Assembly (NCBI RefSeq): GCF_020524905.1
Contig: NZ_JAIVKI010000004.1
Coordinates: 186,001 to 250,000 of the forward strand
Direction: 5' to 3'
Origin: Microbulbifer variabilis
Lineage (GTDB): Bacteria; Pseudomonadota; Gammaproteobacteria; Pseudomonadales; Cellvibrionaceae
DNA: 64,000 bases
In this document: positions 22,125 to 30,944 of the stretch, piece after piece
Layout: each line of letters opens with the position of its first letter
Numbering within the stretch: the first letter of the stretch is position 1
Position numbers and translations under genes: made by a program
The notes under the pieces: generated by a model
What the model was told of the DNA's origin: nothing
What the model saw: only the letters and a program-made list of their open reading frames with translations
The model's database searches: none

Positions 22125-22424
22125 TTGAGCCTGAAAAAAGACAAACAAAAAGTCCTCGGCGAAGTGTTTGACGAGGAGCGAATTGCCGGCTTCCTTGTGG
22201 GGGAAGCACCCGAAAATACCAACCGGGATTTTCATTTGCTCGAGCGTGCCTACCGCAGTATGAAAGCGGAAAGTTTTGCCACTTTTGTACAACTGTTTCT
22301 CGCCGAAGGTCACGACCTCAACAGTACAGATCCCGATGGAAATACCCTACTAACCCGTATCTGCGAACACCGACAGAGCAGTGAATATATAGAAATCCTA
22401 AAAGCCGCTGGCGCGAAACACTGA
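22125..22424 (+). CDS. PA4642-like small conserved protein
   Basis: A 99-residue acidic cytoplasmic protein of unknown function. The DFHLLERAYRSMKAESFATFVQLFLAEGHDLNSTDPDGNTLL stretch resembles a single ankyrin-type repeat and the Pseudomonas PA4642 family. I prefer TTG 22125 over TTG 22119 because the GTAAGGA site ends at 22117 and needs the longer spacing. It lies 61 nt after gatB on the same strand. No catalytic motif is visible. Confidence 0.7.
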   Translation: MSLKKDKQKVLGEVFDEERIAGFLVGEAPENTNRDFHLLERAYRSMKAESFATFVQLFLAEGHDLNSTDPDGNTLLTRICEHRQSSEYIEILKAAGAKH

Positions 22425-22456
22425 TTAACCGCCGCGCTCCAGCGAGAGGTAACTTA

Positions 22457-23296
22457 ATGACTTCAAATCCAGTCCACGGTATTGACGCGCTGGTGCGTGG
22501 CGCCCGTCTGTTAACTCGGCGTGAACTGCGCCCATTTATCTTTGTCCCCCTGCTGATCAACCTGGTGTTGTTTATTGTGATCAGCAGTATCATGATTACC
22601 CAGCTTGGCGGCCTCAGTGACTATATCAGCAGCCTCCTGTCACACACACCAGTAGACACCACCAATATGTCCTGGTGGGAAGCCGTCATGGCTAAAGGCG
22701 CCGCCTGGACCGCCAGCATTTTTCGCTGGCTCGCCTGGATCATTGCCATTCTGGTTTTATTTTTATTCTTCCTCGCTTATGGCTATTTATTTGGGGTAAT
22801 CACCAATATTATCGCTGCCCCCTTTAATGGTCTCCTCGCAGAAAAAGTCGAAGAACTCCTTACCGGTAAGGCGCCTCCGGCAGAACCAATGATAAAGATG
22901 GTTTGGCGCACACTGGGGCGAGAATTACGCAAACTGGGTTACTTTATTTTCTGGGGGCTAATTATTTTACTGATCTCCACAGTAACCAGCTGGACCATCA
23001 TTATCCCCGCCGTCCTGGCTGCAGTTTGGGGTGCTTGGTGTATGGCGATACAGTACGTTGACTACCCTCTCGATAACCACCAGCGTCCTTTTGGCGAATT
23101 AAAGAGCGTACTACGCCGACGCAAGCTAACCAGCCTCACCTTTGGCGGAACGGTGATGCTGGCTAAGATGGTACCGTTCTTAAATATCTTTGTGATGCCC
23201 GCCGCAGTAGCTGGGGGTACCGCACTCTGGGTAGAGCGATTGCGGAGAGAGGGGGATCCGGGGACAAAAACCCATACAGCAACATTACCCAATTGA
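22457..23296 (+). CDS. cysZ: CysZ-like EI24-family membrane protein
   Basis: A 279-residue inner-membrane protein with four to six hydrophobic segments and the CysZ opening (VHGIDALVRGARLLTRRELRPFIFVPLLINLVLF). The conserved stretch ITNIIAAPFNGLLAEKVEELLTG also fits the EI24/CysZ family. CysZ of E. coli is a sulfate channel feeding cysteine synthesis. No cys genes are nearby, so the substrate is uncertain. Confidence 0.8.
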   Translation: MTSNPVHGIDALVRGARLLTRRELRPFIFVPLLINLVLFIVISSIMITQLGGLSDYISSLLSHTPVDTTNMSWWEAVMAKGAAWTASIFRWLAWIIAILVLFLFFLAYGYLFGVITNIIAAPFNGLLAEKVEELLTGKAPPAEPMIKMVWRTLGRELRKLGYFIFWGLIILLISTVTSWTIIIPAVLAAVWGAWCMAIQYVDYPLDNHQRPFGELKSVLRRRKLTSLTFGGTVMLAKMVPFLNIFVMPAAVAGGTALWVERLRREGDPGTKTHTATLPN

Positions 23297-23334
23297 GCAT
23301 AAACGATTCCAGCGGAATGACTTTCACAAGACTG

Positions 23335-23367
23335 AAGGGAATGCCATTAAACAAAAGCCATTCCCTT
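23335..23367. terminator. Hairpin between convergent cysZ and methyltransferase-like gene
   Basis: A 9-bp perfect inverted repeat, AAGGGAATG / CATTCCCTT, with a 15-nt loop lies between two convergent genes. The loop is long and there is no strong T run, so this is a plausible rather than certain terminator. Confidence 0.45.
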
Positions 23368-23418
23368 GGTGCAGTTCAAAGTTGAATTCTAGAATCGATA
23401 TTGCGTCACCAATTACAC

Positions 23419-24045
23419 TTACAGGCCTAAGCAGTTTTCTGGGCGATAAAACAAGGTCGTGCGATGTAAGCCTGTTGATGCAGGCTTCATTCCTTCAAAG
23501 TGCAGCACCTTAAATCCGGCAGCTTTACCAACCTCTATGGCGGAGGCATATTTTTTGCGAGCCGAATCATCCAGAATTATGACCCCATCATTCGTTAAGC
23601 ATGACAAGCTCTGTTGAAAACAGTTGATTCGATCGCGACCATCGACAATGACTACCTGAAAGTGATTTTCAAATTTATTAATTGAGCGACAATACTCACC
23701 ATCATCATCGGCAGCCTGCAAGATTACTTCAGCATTCCCTGGCAATTGCTGAGTTACTATTTCAAACCACTTTGGATTATCTTCTACGCTTCTTACAAAA
23801 GCCACTCTCTTCGCATAAAATCGAGTTGAAAAACCACTTCCATATTCAAACACAGCCATTTCTTTATTCAAACGTTCTTCAAGGAAACGTATGACTGGAT
23901 AATTCATCCAAGGCAGCTCATTACCTTCAGCATCACAGGGATAACCTCGCTTGAACGACTCAAGCCACCCAGTAACACGAAGATAGGAAGATTTGCGAAA
24001 CACAGTCCTGCGGGCAGCAACAAATTGCCAAAAAGGATTTACCAT
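23419..24045 (-). CDS. SAM-dependent methyltransferase-like protein
   Basis: A 208-residue class I Rossmann-type protein. The SAM-binding glycine loop is FEYGSGFS (Gly69-Gly71). The acidic residue after strand 2 is in SVEDNPKW (Glu88/Asp89), and later strands give VVIVDGRDR and GVIILDDS. The N-terminal 45 residues are not part of the usual fold. The substrate cannot be told. Its codon and base usage is more AT-rich than the flanking cysZ and helicase genes. It shares orientation with the sulfotransferase-like gene upstream at 25 kb, suggesting a common acquired insert. Confidence 0.7.
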   Translation of the reverse strand: MVNPFWQFVAARRTVFRKSSYLRVTGWLESFKRGYPCDAEGNELPWMNYPVIRFLEERLNKEMAVFEYGSGFSTRFYAKRVAFVRSVEDNPKWFEIVTQQLPGNAEVILQAADDDGEYCRSINKFENHFQVVIVDGRDRINCFQQSLSCLTNDGVIILDDSARKKYASAIEVGKAAGFKVLHFEGMKPASTGLHRTTLFYRPENCLGL

Positions 24046-24825
24046 GAGTTAAAAACACCAGCTTATATCATTATTCCATATAGTTTGCACAAGCGACGTA
24101 TAAAATACAACTCTACCACGTAAAGCTTGCAAGCCATGGCAGCCTGATCCAACAATATCTACTGCGCAAGAAAGGAAAACAGACTACTTAACACCTAATT
24201 GAGCCCCTTGAGCCTACCCACACAAATAGACTTACCTGTAACTGATGAATATTTTATAAATTTACTCTACCCAAATCGTCAACATTAATCACACATCCAC
24301 CAATCACCCCAGGAACCCCCTCAATATCGATGCGTCTTAAGCTAAGCTTTGAGCCTACGCACCAGCGATAGGGACTGTATTTACAAAATAGAAGTAGTCA
24401 CCAGCTGAGATGTGGTATCCAACAGCGAATGGTTGAACGACTAAATTTTTGCCGAGTTGCTAAAAGCTTCTGCGCTCAACAATCTATCAGGAAGGCACAT
24501 TGTCAATGGATAGCCAATTTACACATTTATATCGAAATCAAGCTTAGGTTGTTTGCATTTTCAGAGTCATAACTGAAACGCCCAGCGATAAGCCCTTTCT
24601 GCGCCACTAGGGGTGAAGATTTACCAGTTATCAATCAGCCAGACTTTCGATACAGGATTCCACGTTAAAGCCCGACGGTAATAGGCATTAAATTACTGAA
24701 ACTGGTTAAGATTTTAGCGAAATGAAGTATGCCAGCCGTGCTGGCTACCCAGGGACCACGGCAAGCAACTAAAAAGTAATAAGATCATTAGCTACACAAA
24801 CTCAGAAAAGAGCTTGCCAAGAGAA
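24046..24825. other. AT-rich non-coding stretch
   Basis: These 780 nt between two minus-strand accessory genes contain no frame above about 60 codons and no protein similarity that I recognise. The base composition is clearly more AT-rich than the core. I see no tRNA, clear hairpin array or insertion-sequence end. It could hold promoters or decayed sequence. Confidence 0.5.
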
Positions 24826-25956
24826 TCAGCCCCGGACAAGCCCAAACCAGGACGTATCAACTTGCTTTATGTTGACTGCGGGAGATAAGCATTTTACTGC
24901 ACCCTCCAACTCACGAAGCAATCGAGGGTTTTCAGTATTGCTTATCAGTAAACTTTGTAGACGCTCTCTCAACAAGGAATCCCTCACCTGTTGAGGGTGC
25001 CTTATACCACTAGCCAATATTTGTGGTAACCAGCCTGACAAGTCTTGCAAGGTCAAGCAATCATTCCCCTCTTTTGGATAGTTTGATAAATCATTATTAA
25101 ACGCCAAGCCAGAGGAGTGCTGTAGGAAATGATCATTCAGTGGCTTATTACAGTACTCAAACAGCCTATAGAAACGCTCTGCTTCAATTTTTGAAGGGGA
25201 AAATTCAGAAACCTCCAACCTCATCATTGATTTGAGTTTTTTGATCTCCGACTCAGCAATTCCAAGCTCTATCAACTTGTTTGTTAACAAAAATTCCTTT
25301 CGGCCAACCCCCTCATTAACGCGAACAGAGGGAATATCCACACCCTTCCCAAGCAACGAACAAAAATCACTGATCACATCGCCTTTATGCAAAGACTCCA
25401 TAGAAAATTCTCGAACATTCAGAGCTGTATCCCCAAATACCGAAGCCCATATTTTTAATTTTGAAAAATAGTCAAAATACACCATTAAATCATCATTGAG
25501 ACGAGGAAAAGCCCCATCGCAATGACCAAACAACTGGCTAGAGGGACTAATATTGGGCGCTGCGGCCCTTGCAGCCTGTCTTTTAAATGAGAATGCTTGT
25601 AAATCTTGCCTTCGCAAATAAACAATGATCCGGCATCGATCAAAAAACCTTCGACAAATTCGGTAGAGATTATCAATATCCTCAAAAGTATGGAGAAAGC
25701 ATAGGTGCTCAGCAGATATAACGACATTATCTCCGCGGCTTATTGCCAGTAAATCTCCAATACGCCAATTCAGGCGATAGGACATTCGGCCATTTTTTTT
25801 CTGGATATCTATAGTACGGGAGGAGCTGCCTTTTTTTCCAAGGGAAAGAAACTCTATCCCTCTCGAACTTAATAACTTGGTGGATTGTTTTAAAGCAAGC
25901 TGCAGTGCGCTAGAGCCAGTTTTATGGAAACCGATATGAAGGAAGAGAGTTCGCAT
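24826..25956 (-). CDS. Sulfotransferase-like protein
   Basis: A 376-residue P-loop protein. The N-terminal LHIGFHKTGSSALQ (residues 6-19) matches the 5'-phosphosulfate loop of PAPS-dependent sulfotransferases. IIVYLRRQDLQAFS near residue 110 resembles the 3'-phosphate-binding segment, and NVVISAEHLCF precedes it as in related bacterial enzymes. Acceptors in this family are carbohydrates, lipids or proteins and cannot be told here. The gene is AT-rich with non-core codon choice. Start ATG 25956 has only a weak ribosome-binding site. Confidence 0.7.
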   Translation of the reverse strand: MRTLFLHIGFHKTGSSALQLALKQSTKLLSSRGIEFLSLGKKGSSSRTIDIQKKNGRMSYRLNWRIGDLLAISRGDNVVISAEHLCFLHTFEDIDNLYRICRRFFDRCRIIVYLRRQDLQAFSFKRQAARAAAPNISPSSQLFGHCDGAFPRLNDDLMVYFDYFSKLKIWASVFGDTALNVREFSMESLHKGDVISDFCSLLGKGVDIPSVRVNEGVGRKEFLLTNKLIELGIAESEIKKLKSMMRLEVSEFSPSKIEAERFYRLFEYCNKPLNDHFLQHSSGLAFNNDLSNYPKEGNDCLTLQDLSGWLPQILASGIRHPQQVRDSLLRERLQSLLISNTENPRLLRELEGAVKCLSPAVNIKQVDTSWFGLVRG

Positions 25957-26214
25957 TCGAGTCTTTTTGATTTTACATAGGTAAAAACATCCGAACGCAA
26001 GGCCAATTCAAGCAACAAAACAATCTGATAGCCTACAGAATGGAGGTCCCAACAACAGAAAAAATCTATTCAAGTGTAGTTCAAAGAAAGAGATGGGAAG
26101 AAAGAAGAGAGAAAAGGAGATAAAATTGGTACATTTGTCACGATTCTGGTTGATATAGCAGCCTAAAACCTGAAGGCGCCAATAAGCCATAATGGCCTAT
26201 TGGCATAATTGTGA

Positions 26215-27744
26215 TCAGTAACGAGAGCGCCCGCGACCACCGCTGCGGCGATTATCGTGGCCCCCACGGCGATCCCTGTCGCCGCCACTGTGGCGCACTT
26301 CAACTCTCGGAGGCTCTTGTAGTAGCTCTTCCGGTGGCACTTCGCATTTGAGCTTCTGCCCCAGTAGCTGTTCGATTGGCTCCAATCGCATGGCATCATC
26401 TTCACAGGCGAAGCTGATGGAAGTACCCGTCTTACCGGCTCGTCCTGTGCGGCCGATGCGATGCACGTAATCCTCCGGCTCTTCCGGAAGGGTGAAGTTC
26501 ACGACATGACTAATGCCGTCGATATGGATACCACGGCCGGCCACATCCGTGGCTACCAATACCTTGGTTTTACCGGACTTGAAGTCATCGAGAGTACGCA
26601 CGCGCTTGTTCTGTGCCACTTCGCCCGAGAGTAGGCCGGCGGAAATGCCGTGGGCGAGCAGGTGTTCATGCAAGCGGCGACACTGATCCCGACGGTTGGC
26701 GAAGACAATCAGGCTGTCCACCTCATCCCGCTGCAAGATATTGTAGAGAAGTGCGTACTTCTCCTCACTAGCTGCCAGATAGACATGCTGCTCGACGGAA
26801 TCGGTGGCAACCCGCTCCGGTTCGATTTCTACCACTACCGGCTCTTCGGTCCACTGCTCCACCAGGTCATCGACCTCTGGGGTGAAAGTAGCGGAGAAAA
26901 ACATGGTCTGGCGATGGGTCTTGCGAGGTGTCTGACGAACGATTCGGCGCACCTGGGGAATGAAGCCCATATCCAGCATGCGGTCAGCTTCATCAATCAC
27001 CAACACCTCTACCTGATCCAGGAAGCAATCGCGGTTGCCGACAAAGTCCAACAGCCGACCCGGTGTCGCCACCAAAATATCCACTAAACGCTCATTGAGA
27101 TTACGCTGCTGCTTCTCGTAATCCATCCCTCCAACCAGGGTATGAATCTCCAGACCCGTGTATTTGCACAGCGCCTTGGCATCATCGGCGATCTGCATCA
27201 CCAACTCGCGGGTAGGCGCGATAATCAGGGAGCGGGCCTCGCCGGCGTAGCGCTCCCCATCAAAGGGGTGACGCAACAGATCATCAATAACGGTTATCAG
27301 GAAGGCTGCGGTCTTGCCGGTGCCTGTCTGGGCCTTACCCACCAGGTCGTGGCCATTCAGGGTATGAGGGAGAGAACGGCCCTGGATCGGTGAGCAGTAC
27401 TGGAAGCCCAGGTCGTGAATACCACGCATTAATTCCGCTGGTAGGCCCAGATCATGGAAACGGACCTTGCCCTCTTGTTCTGGAATCTGGAAGTCGTCCA
27501 GAGACCAGGGCGTTGCTGCTTCCGCCTTGGGAGTATGGGTGCGTTGGCGCCCCCTATGGGGACCTTTGCCGCTGCCCCGGCGTGAGCTCCCCTCACCTTG
27601 ACCAGATTTCGCCTCGGCTTTTTGGCCCTTATGGGGCTTATTGGAGGGATTCTGGCCACTTTTACGCTGCTGGGAGCGTTCATCTCCCTGGCGGGGGCTC
27701 TTCTCCTCAGTAGAGGAGGATCGGCGGAACAACTTTCCTATCAA
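26215..27744 (-). CDS. rhlB: DEAD-box RNA helicase, RhlB type
   Basis: A 509-residue ATP-dependent RNA helicase. The first 95 residues are a Lys/Arg/Ser/Gly-rich disordered region. The core follows with a Q motif (FQYCSPIQ), motif I AQTGTGKT (138-145), [20 protein letters not shown] and HRIGRTGR. The C-terminus is Arg/Gly-rich (GGRGRSRY). RhlB partners with RNase E or PNPase in mRNA decay; length and layout fit the pseudomonad RhlB, but other DEAD-box subfamilies such as RhlE remain possible. Confidence 0.85.
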   Translation of the reverse strand: MIGKLFRRSSSTEEKSPRQGDERSQQRKSGQNPSNKPHKGQKAEAKSGQGEGSSRRGSGKGPHRGRQRTHTPKAEAATPWSLDDFQIPEQEGKVRFHDLGLPAELMRGIHDLGFQYCSPIQGRSLPHTLNGHDLVGKAQTGTGKTAAFLITVIDDLLRHPFDGERYAGEARSLIIAPTRELVMQIADDAKALCKYTGLEIHTLVGGMDYEKQQRNLNERLVDILVATPGRLLDFVGNRDCFLDQVEVLVIDEADRMLDMGFIPQVRRIVRQTPRKTHRQTMFFSATFTPEVDDLVEQWTEEPVVVEIEPERVATDSVEQHVYLAASEEKYALLYNILQRDEVDSLIVFANRRDQCRRLHEHLLAHGISAGLLSGEVAQNKRVRTLDDFKSGKTKVLVATDVAGRGIHIDGISHVVNFTLPEEPEDYVHRIGRTGRAGKTGTSISFACEDDAMRLEPIEQLLGQKLKCEVPPEELLQEPPRVEVRHSGGDRDRRGGHDNRRSGGRGRSRY

Positions 27745-27793
27745 GTGAAATACTCGCTCAAATGTTCAAATAATCGGCGAGTATACCACCACT

Positions 27794-28411
27794 CTATGTG
27801 GATTCTCGCCCACTACAGTGGCGGCACAGCCAATAATCAATACTGAAGAAACGCCCGGCTCCACTGCATAACAGTACCAACAACATAATGAAGTAAGTCG
27901 CCGAAAACTCAATACCATTCTTCAGGACTGTGAAGCCGCCGGTCTCTGACAACCACTCATAGTTACCATGCTCTTTTAATAGCTCTACGGCTTTCTCTTT
28001 CCGGGTAATGGCCTCATCGATCATGTCCTCACGCCACTCCCAGGGGGCAATTAGGGTTTTATCCGGTAAAGCGGACCAACCATTCTCCCAGTGTGCCGTG
28101 ACCGCAGCCACGGCCATCACAAACATTAAGGGTATCGCCACCAGCCGGGTGGCGATACCCAGGAGTAGGGCAATGCCGCCAAAAAACTCCGTCAGTGCCG
28201 CCGCCCAGGCCATGAACATCGGGGCTGGTAGGCCCAGCCCCCAGTCCGGATTGCCAAACCAGGCGGCCACACTGTTGATGTTCGCCATCTTGTTGAGCCC
28301 GGCCAAAATAAAAATCGGCGCCAGATAAATCCGCAACGCCAGAGGTCCCAGCCAGTCGATTTTCTGCACCCAGTGCACAAAGCAACCATACCAGCGACCC
28401 AGTGCATTCAT
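27794..28411 (-). CDS. DoxX family membrane protein
   Basis: A 205-residue protein with four hydrophobic helices and the DoxX pattern LALRIYLAPIFILAGLNKMANI, then AAALTEFFGGIALLLGIATRLVAIPLMFVMAVA. A 70-residue charged insert (WENGWSALPDKTLIAPWEW...) separates helices 3 and 4. DoxX-like proteins are linked to quinone chemistry or redox stress, but the biochemical role of this group is not settled. It is 50 nt upstream of the helicase gene and could be cotranscribed. Confidence 0.85.
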   Translation of the reverse strand: MNALGRWYGCFVHWVQKIDWLGPLALRIYLAPIFILAGLNKMANINSVAAWFGNPDWGLGLPAPMFMAWAAALTEFFGGIALLLGIATRLVAIPLMFVMAVAAVTAHWENGWSALPDKTLIAPWEWREDMIDEAITRKEKAVELLKEHGNYEWLSETGGFTVLKNGIEFSATYFIMLLVLLCSGAGRFFSIDYWLCRHCSGREST

Positions 28412-28537
28412 AACAGAACCATCCTTATTACCCTTCTTTCAGTATATGTGTTCACTTTAGTCGAGCGACCCAGGCATCTCTTACACTGCCTCAGACTAAG
28501 CTTGTTCTTCCAAGTGGCATGATGGGGTGAGGACAAA

Positions 28538-29251
28538 GTGAATACCTATCTATTGGTGCACGGTTTATTTCTCGGGGGATGGTGTTGGGCTCCCGTGGCC
28601 AAGCTGCTGATTGCCGGCGGACATCGTGTGTTCACCCCCACCCAGACAGGCCTGGGGGAAAGGCATCATTTACTCTCCCCCTCAATTGGTATGGATACCT
28701 TTATCCAGGACCTGGTGAATGTGATCGAGTTTGAGGAACTAGAACAGGTCATTTTAGTGGGACACAGTTTTGGGGGCATGGCGGCCGCCGGTACCGCTGA
28801 CACACTCCCCGAACGCATTCGCCATCTCGTTTATCTTGATGGAGCTATTCCCAAACCCGGCCACGCTTTTATCGAACAATTGCCTGAAAATATCCGAGAG
28901 AAACGCCTGGCAGAGGCAAAAGAGATTTGCGGTACCCGCTGCTTTTTACCCATGGACCCGGCTCAGTTGGGAATTAGGGACCAGGAAATATTAAATTGGC
29001 TGCGCCGTCATATGACCCCACACCCGGTGAAGACTTATTTGGATCCCATCCAAATGAAATTGCCCCCTGAGCAGGGGCCGGCCTGCACCTATATTCGCTG
29101 TACCAAACCCCACTATTCCCCGTCCAATAAGAGCGGGGAGCGCGCAAAAAAAAATCCGGGGTGGCACTACCGGGAAATTGACGTTAGCCATGGATGTATC
29201 TTTCTCACACCGCACAAAATTGCCAGATTATTAGAGGATATTTCTCGGTAG
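28538..29251 (+). CDS. Alpha/beta hydrolase (esterase-like)
   Basis: A 237-residue cytoplasmic alpha/beta hydrolase. The oxyanion strand HGLFLGGWCW (8-17) and nucleophile elbow GHSFGG (Ser77) are clear. The catalytic His is probably His218 in VSHGCIFL. The short form without a large cap resembles plant methylesterase/hydroxynitrile-lyase-like enzymes and their bacterial relatives. It uses a GTG start at 28538 behind GAGGACA. No substrate can be assigned. Confidence 0.8.
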   Translation: MNTYLLVHGLFLGGWCWAPVAKLLIAGGHRVFTPTQTGLGERHHLLSPSIGMDTFIQDLVNVIEFEELEQVILVGHSFGGMAAAGTADTLPERIRHLVYLDGAIPKPGHAFIEQLPENIREKRLAEAKEICGTRCFLPMDPAQLGIRDQEILNWLRRHMTPHPVKTYLDPIQMKLPPEQGPACTYIRCTKPHYSPSNKSGERAKKNPGWHYREIDVSHGCIFLTPHKIARLLEDISR

Positions 29252-29346
29252 CGGCTGGGAGAAAAAGCGAATTGGCCGTAGAATAATCTGCCTTTTTTGT
29301 AGCGAAATATTCGTGCTGTATAGCTCCTTACAGCCCCTCGCTCTGC

Positions 29347-30858
29347 TTGAAAGGTCATTTGGCACAACTGACGGCCCGAATAGTTTTTTCTGCCCAACCC
29401 CGGCTGAACTTGGCTGATATACCAAAATCATCGACAGGCTCCGCCTTAATTAATCTGGTTTTTCCCTTGCTCAAGATTTACCGACGCGCCATCTCCACCG
29501 AACTCTCCCACCTCACCACATTGGGAGGCCCCCTGGTTGTCAGTAACCTGGCCGTGGTGAGCATGGGGGTTGTGGACACGATTGTTGCCGGCAACGCCGG
29601 GGAGGTGAACCTGGCCGGACTGGCATTGGGCTCCAGTATCTGGGCTGTGTGCGCGGTCACCCTAATCGGTCTACTCGCCGCGGTTTCCCCGGTTGTCGCC
29701 CACCTGCGCGGCGGTCGCGATGAAGGGGGCTGTGCCGCCCAGCTACACCAAGCGCTTTGGATCGGCTTGGTCGGCGGCATACTGGTGCTGTTCGCCTTAC
29801 TCGCTGTTCCGGTATGGAGCCAGTGGATCGACACTGAAGAGCCAGTCCGGCAAGTATTGCAGGGTTATATCCTGGCACTCACGGTGGGCACTCTGCCCTT
29901 TGCCTTGGGAACCGCCCTGCGCGGCTATTGCGAGGGCATGGGGCAGGTTCGCCCGGTCATGCGTATTTACCTGGCCGCCGCCCTACTCAATATTCCCTTG
30001 GATATTCTCTTTGTATTTGGTGCCGGCCCCATACCCGCCATGGGAGGTGCCGGCTGTGGCTGGGCAACCGCTGCGGTCAGTACTCTGATCGCCATCGCCT
30101 TGTTCTGGCACGCCGCCACAGATCCGGTATATCACCAGCTCAAGCTTAAACTGATACCGCCCAAACCCAATTGGCCTATCTTGAGGCACCTCTTAGCGGT
30201 CGGGCTGCCAGTGTGTGTCGGCGCCGCCAGTGAAGTGACATTTTTTGCCAGCCTGACAATCCTACTCGCTCCCTATGGCGCAGCCATTGTGGCGGCACAC
30301 CAGATTGGCATGAGTATCGGTTCAATTTTTTACCTGGTAGCGCTGGCACTGGCACAGGCTCTGAGTATTCGCACGGCACACCTGCTCGGCCAGAGCCGCC
30401 CAAAAAGAGCGCTATTTGCCGGCAAAGTGGGAATTGGCAGCGGTGTGGTATATGCGCTCGGTACCGGGGTATTGCTGATCACCTTTCGCCACCTGTTTGT
30501 ACACGCTTATACCAACAATACGGAAATTATTGCAGTGGCGACCAACCTGCTGCTGCTCTGCGCTGCCTATCAGCTGGTGGACGCAGCCCAGGCTATGGCC
30601 TGGGGCGCGTTGCGAGGCTACAAGGACACCCGCGTGCCCATGTATATCCAGCTGTTCTCATACTGGCTGGTGGGGCTCTCCAGTGCCTATTGGCTCGGCG
30701 AAAACTTCTGGGGTGTATATGGCTACTGGACCGGCGTCTGTATCGGCCTGGGCACCGCTTCAATCCTTTTGGCGCTACGCCTGCGCCGCACTAGCCGCAA
30801 GGCTATCGTCAAAACCTGGGGAGTAGGGGCTAGATCACATTCCCAGGGAACGCTTTGA
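29347..30858 (+). CDS. MATE family multidrug/Na+ antiporter (DinF/NorM-like)
   Basis: A polytopic exporter with about twelve helices in two related bundles. The first helix contains GGPLVVSNLAVVSMGVVDTIVAGNAG and the second half begins at about VCVGAASEVTFFASL, both typical of MATE proteins. The longest frame starts with TTG 29347 (503 residues), but the first 40 residues are not family-like and no ribosome-binding site is obvious. TTG 29467 would give a normal length. Substrate unknown. Confidence 0.85.
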   Translation: MKGHLAQLTARIVFSAQPRLNLADIPKSSTGSALINLVFPLLKIYRRAISTELSHLTTLGGPLVVSNLAVVSMGVVDTIVAGNAGEVNLAGLALGSSIWAVCAVTLIGLLAAVSPVVAHLRGGRDEGGCAAQLHQALWIGLVGGILVLFALLAVPVWSQWIDTEEPVRQVLQGYILALTVGTLPFALGTALRGYCEGMGQVRPVMRIYLAAALLNIPLDILFVFGAGPIPAMGGAGCGWATAAVSTLIAIALFWHAATDPVYHQLKLKLIPPKPNWPILRHLLAVGLPVCVGAASEVTFFASLTILLAPYGAAIVAAHQIGMSIGSIFYLVALALAQALSIRTAHLLGQSRPKRALFAGKVGIGSGVVYALGTGVLLITFRHLFVHAYTNNTEIIAVATNLLLLCAAYQLVDAAQAMAWGALRGYKDTRVPMYIQLFSYWLVGLSSAYWLGENFWGVYGYWTGVCIGLGTASILLALRLRRTSRKAIVKTWGVGARSHSQGTL

Positions 30859-30944
30859 CTATACTGGCGCTCCAAGTCCCCAAGCGTGCCGGGCAACAAC
30901 AATAACCGGCACTGCCCGCACATGTTGTTAACCGGAGTTACCGA

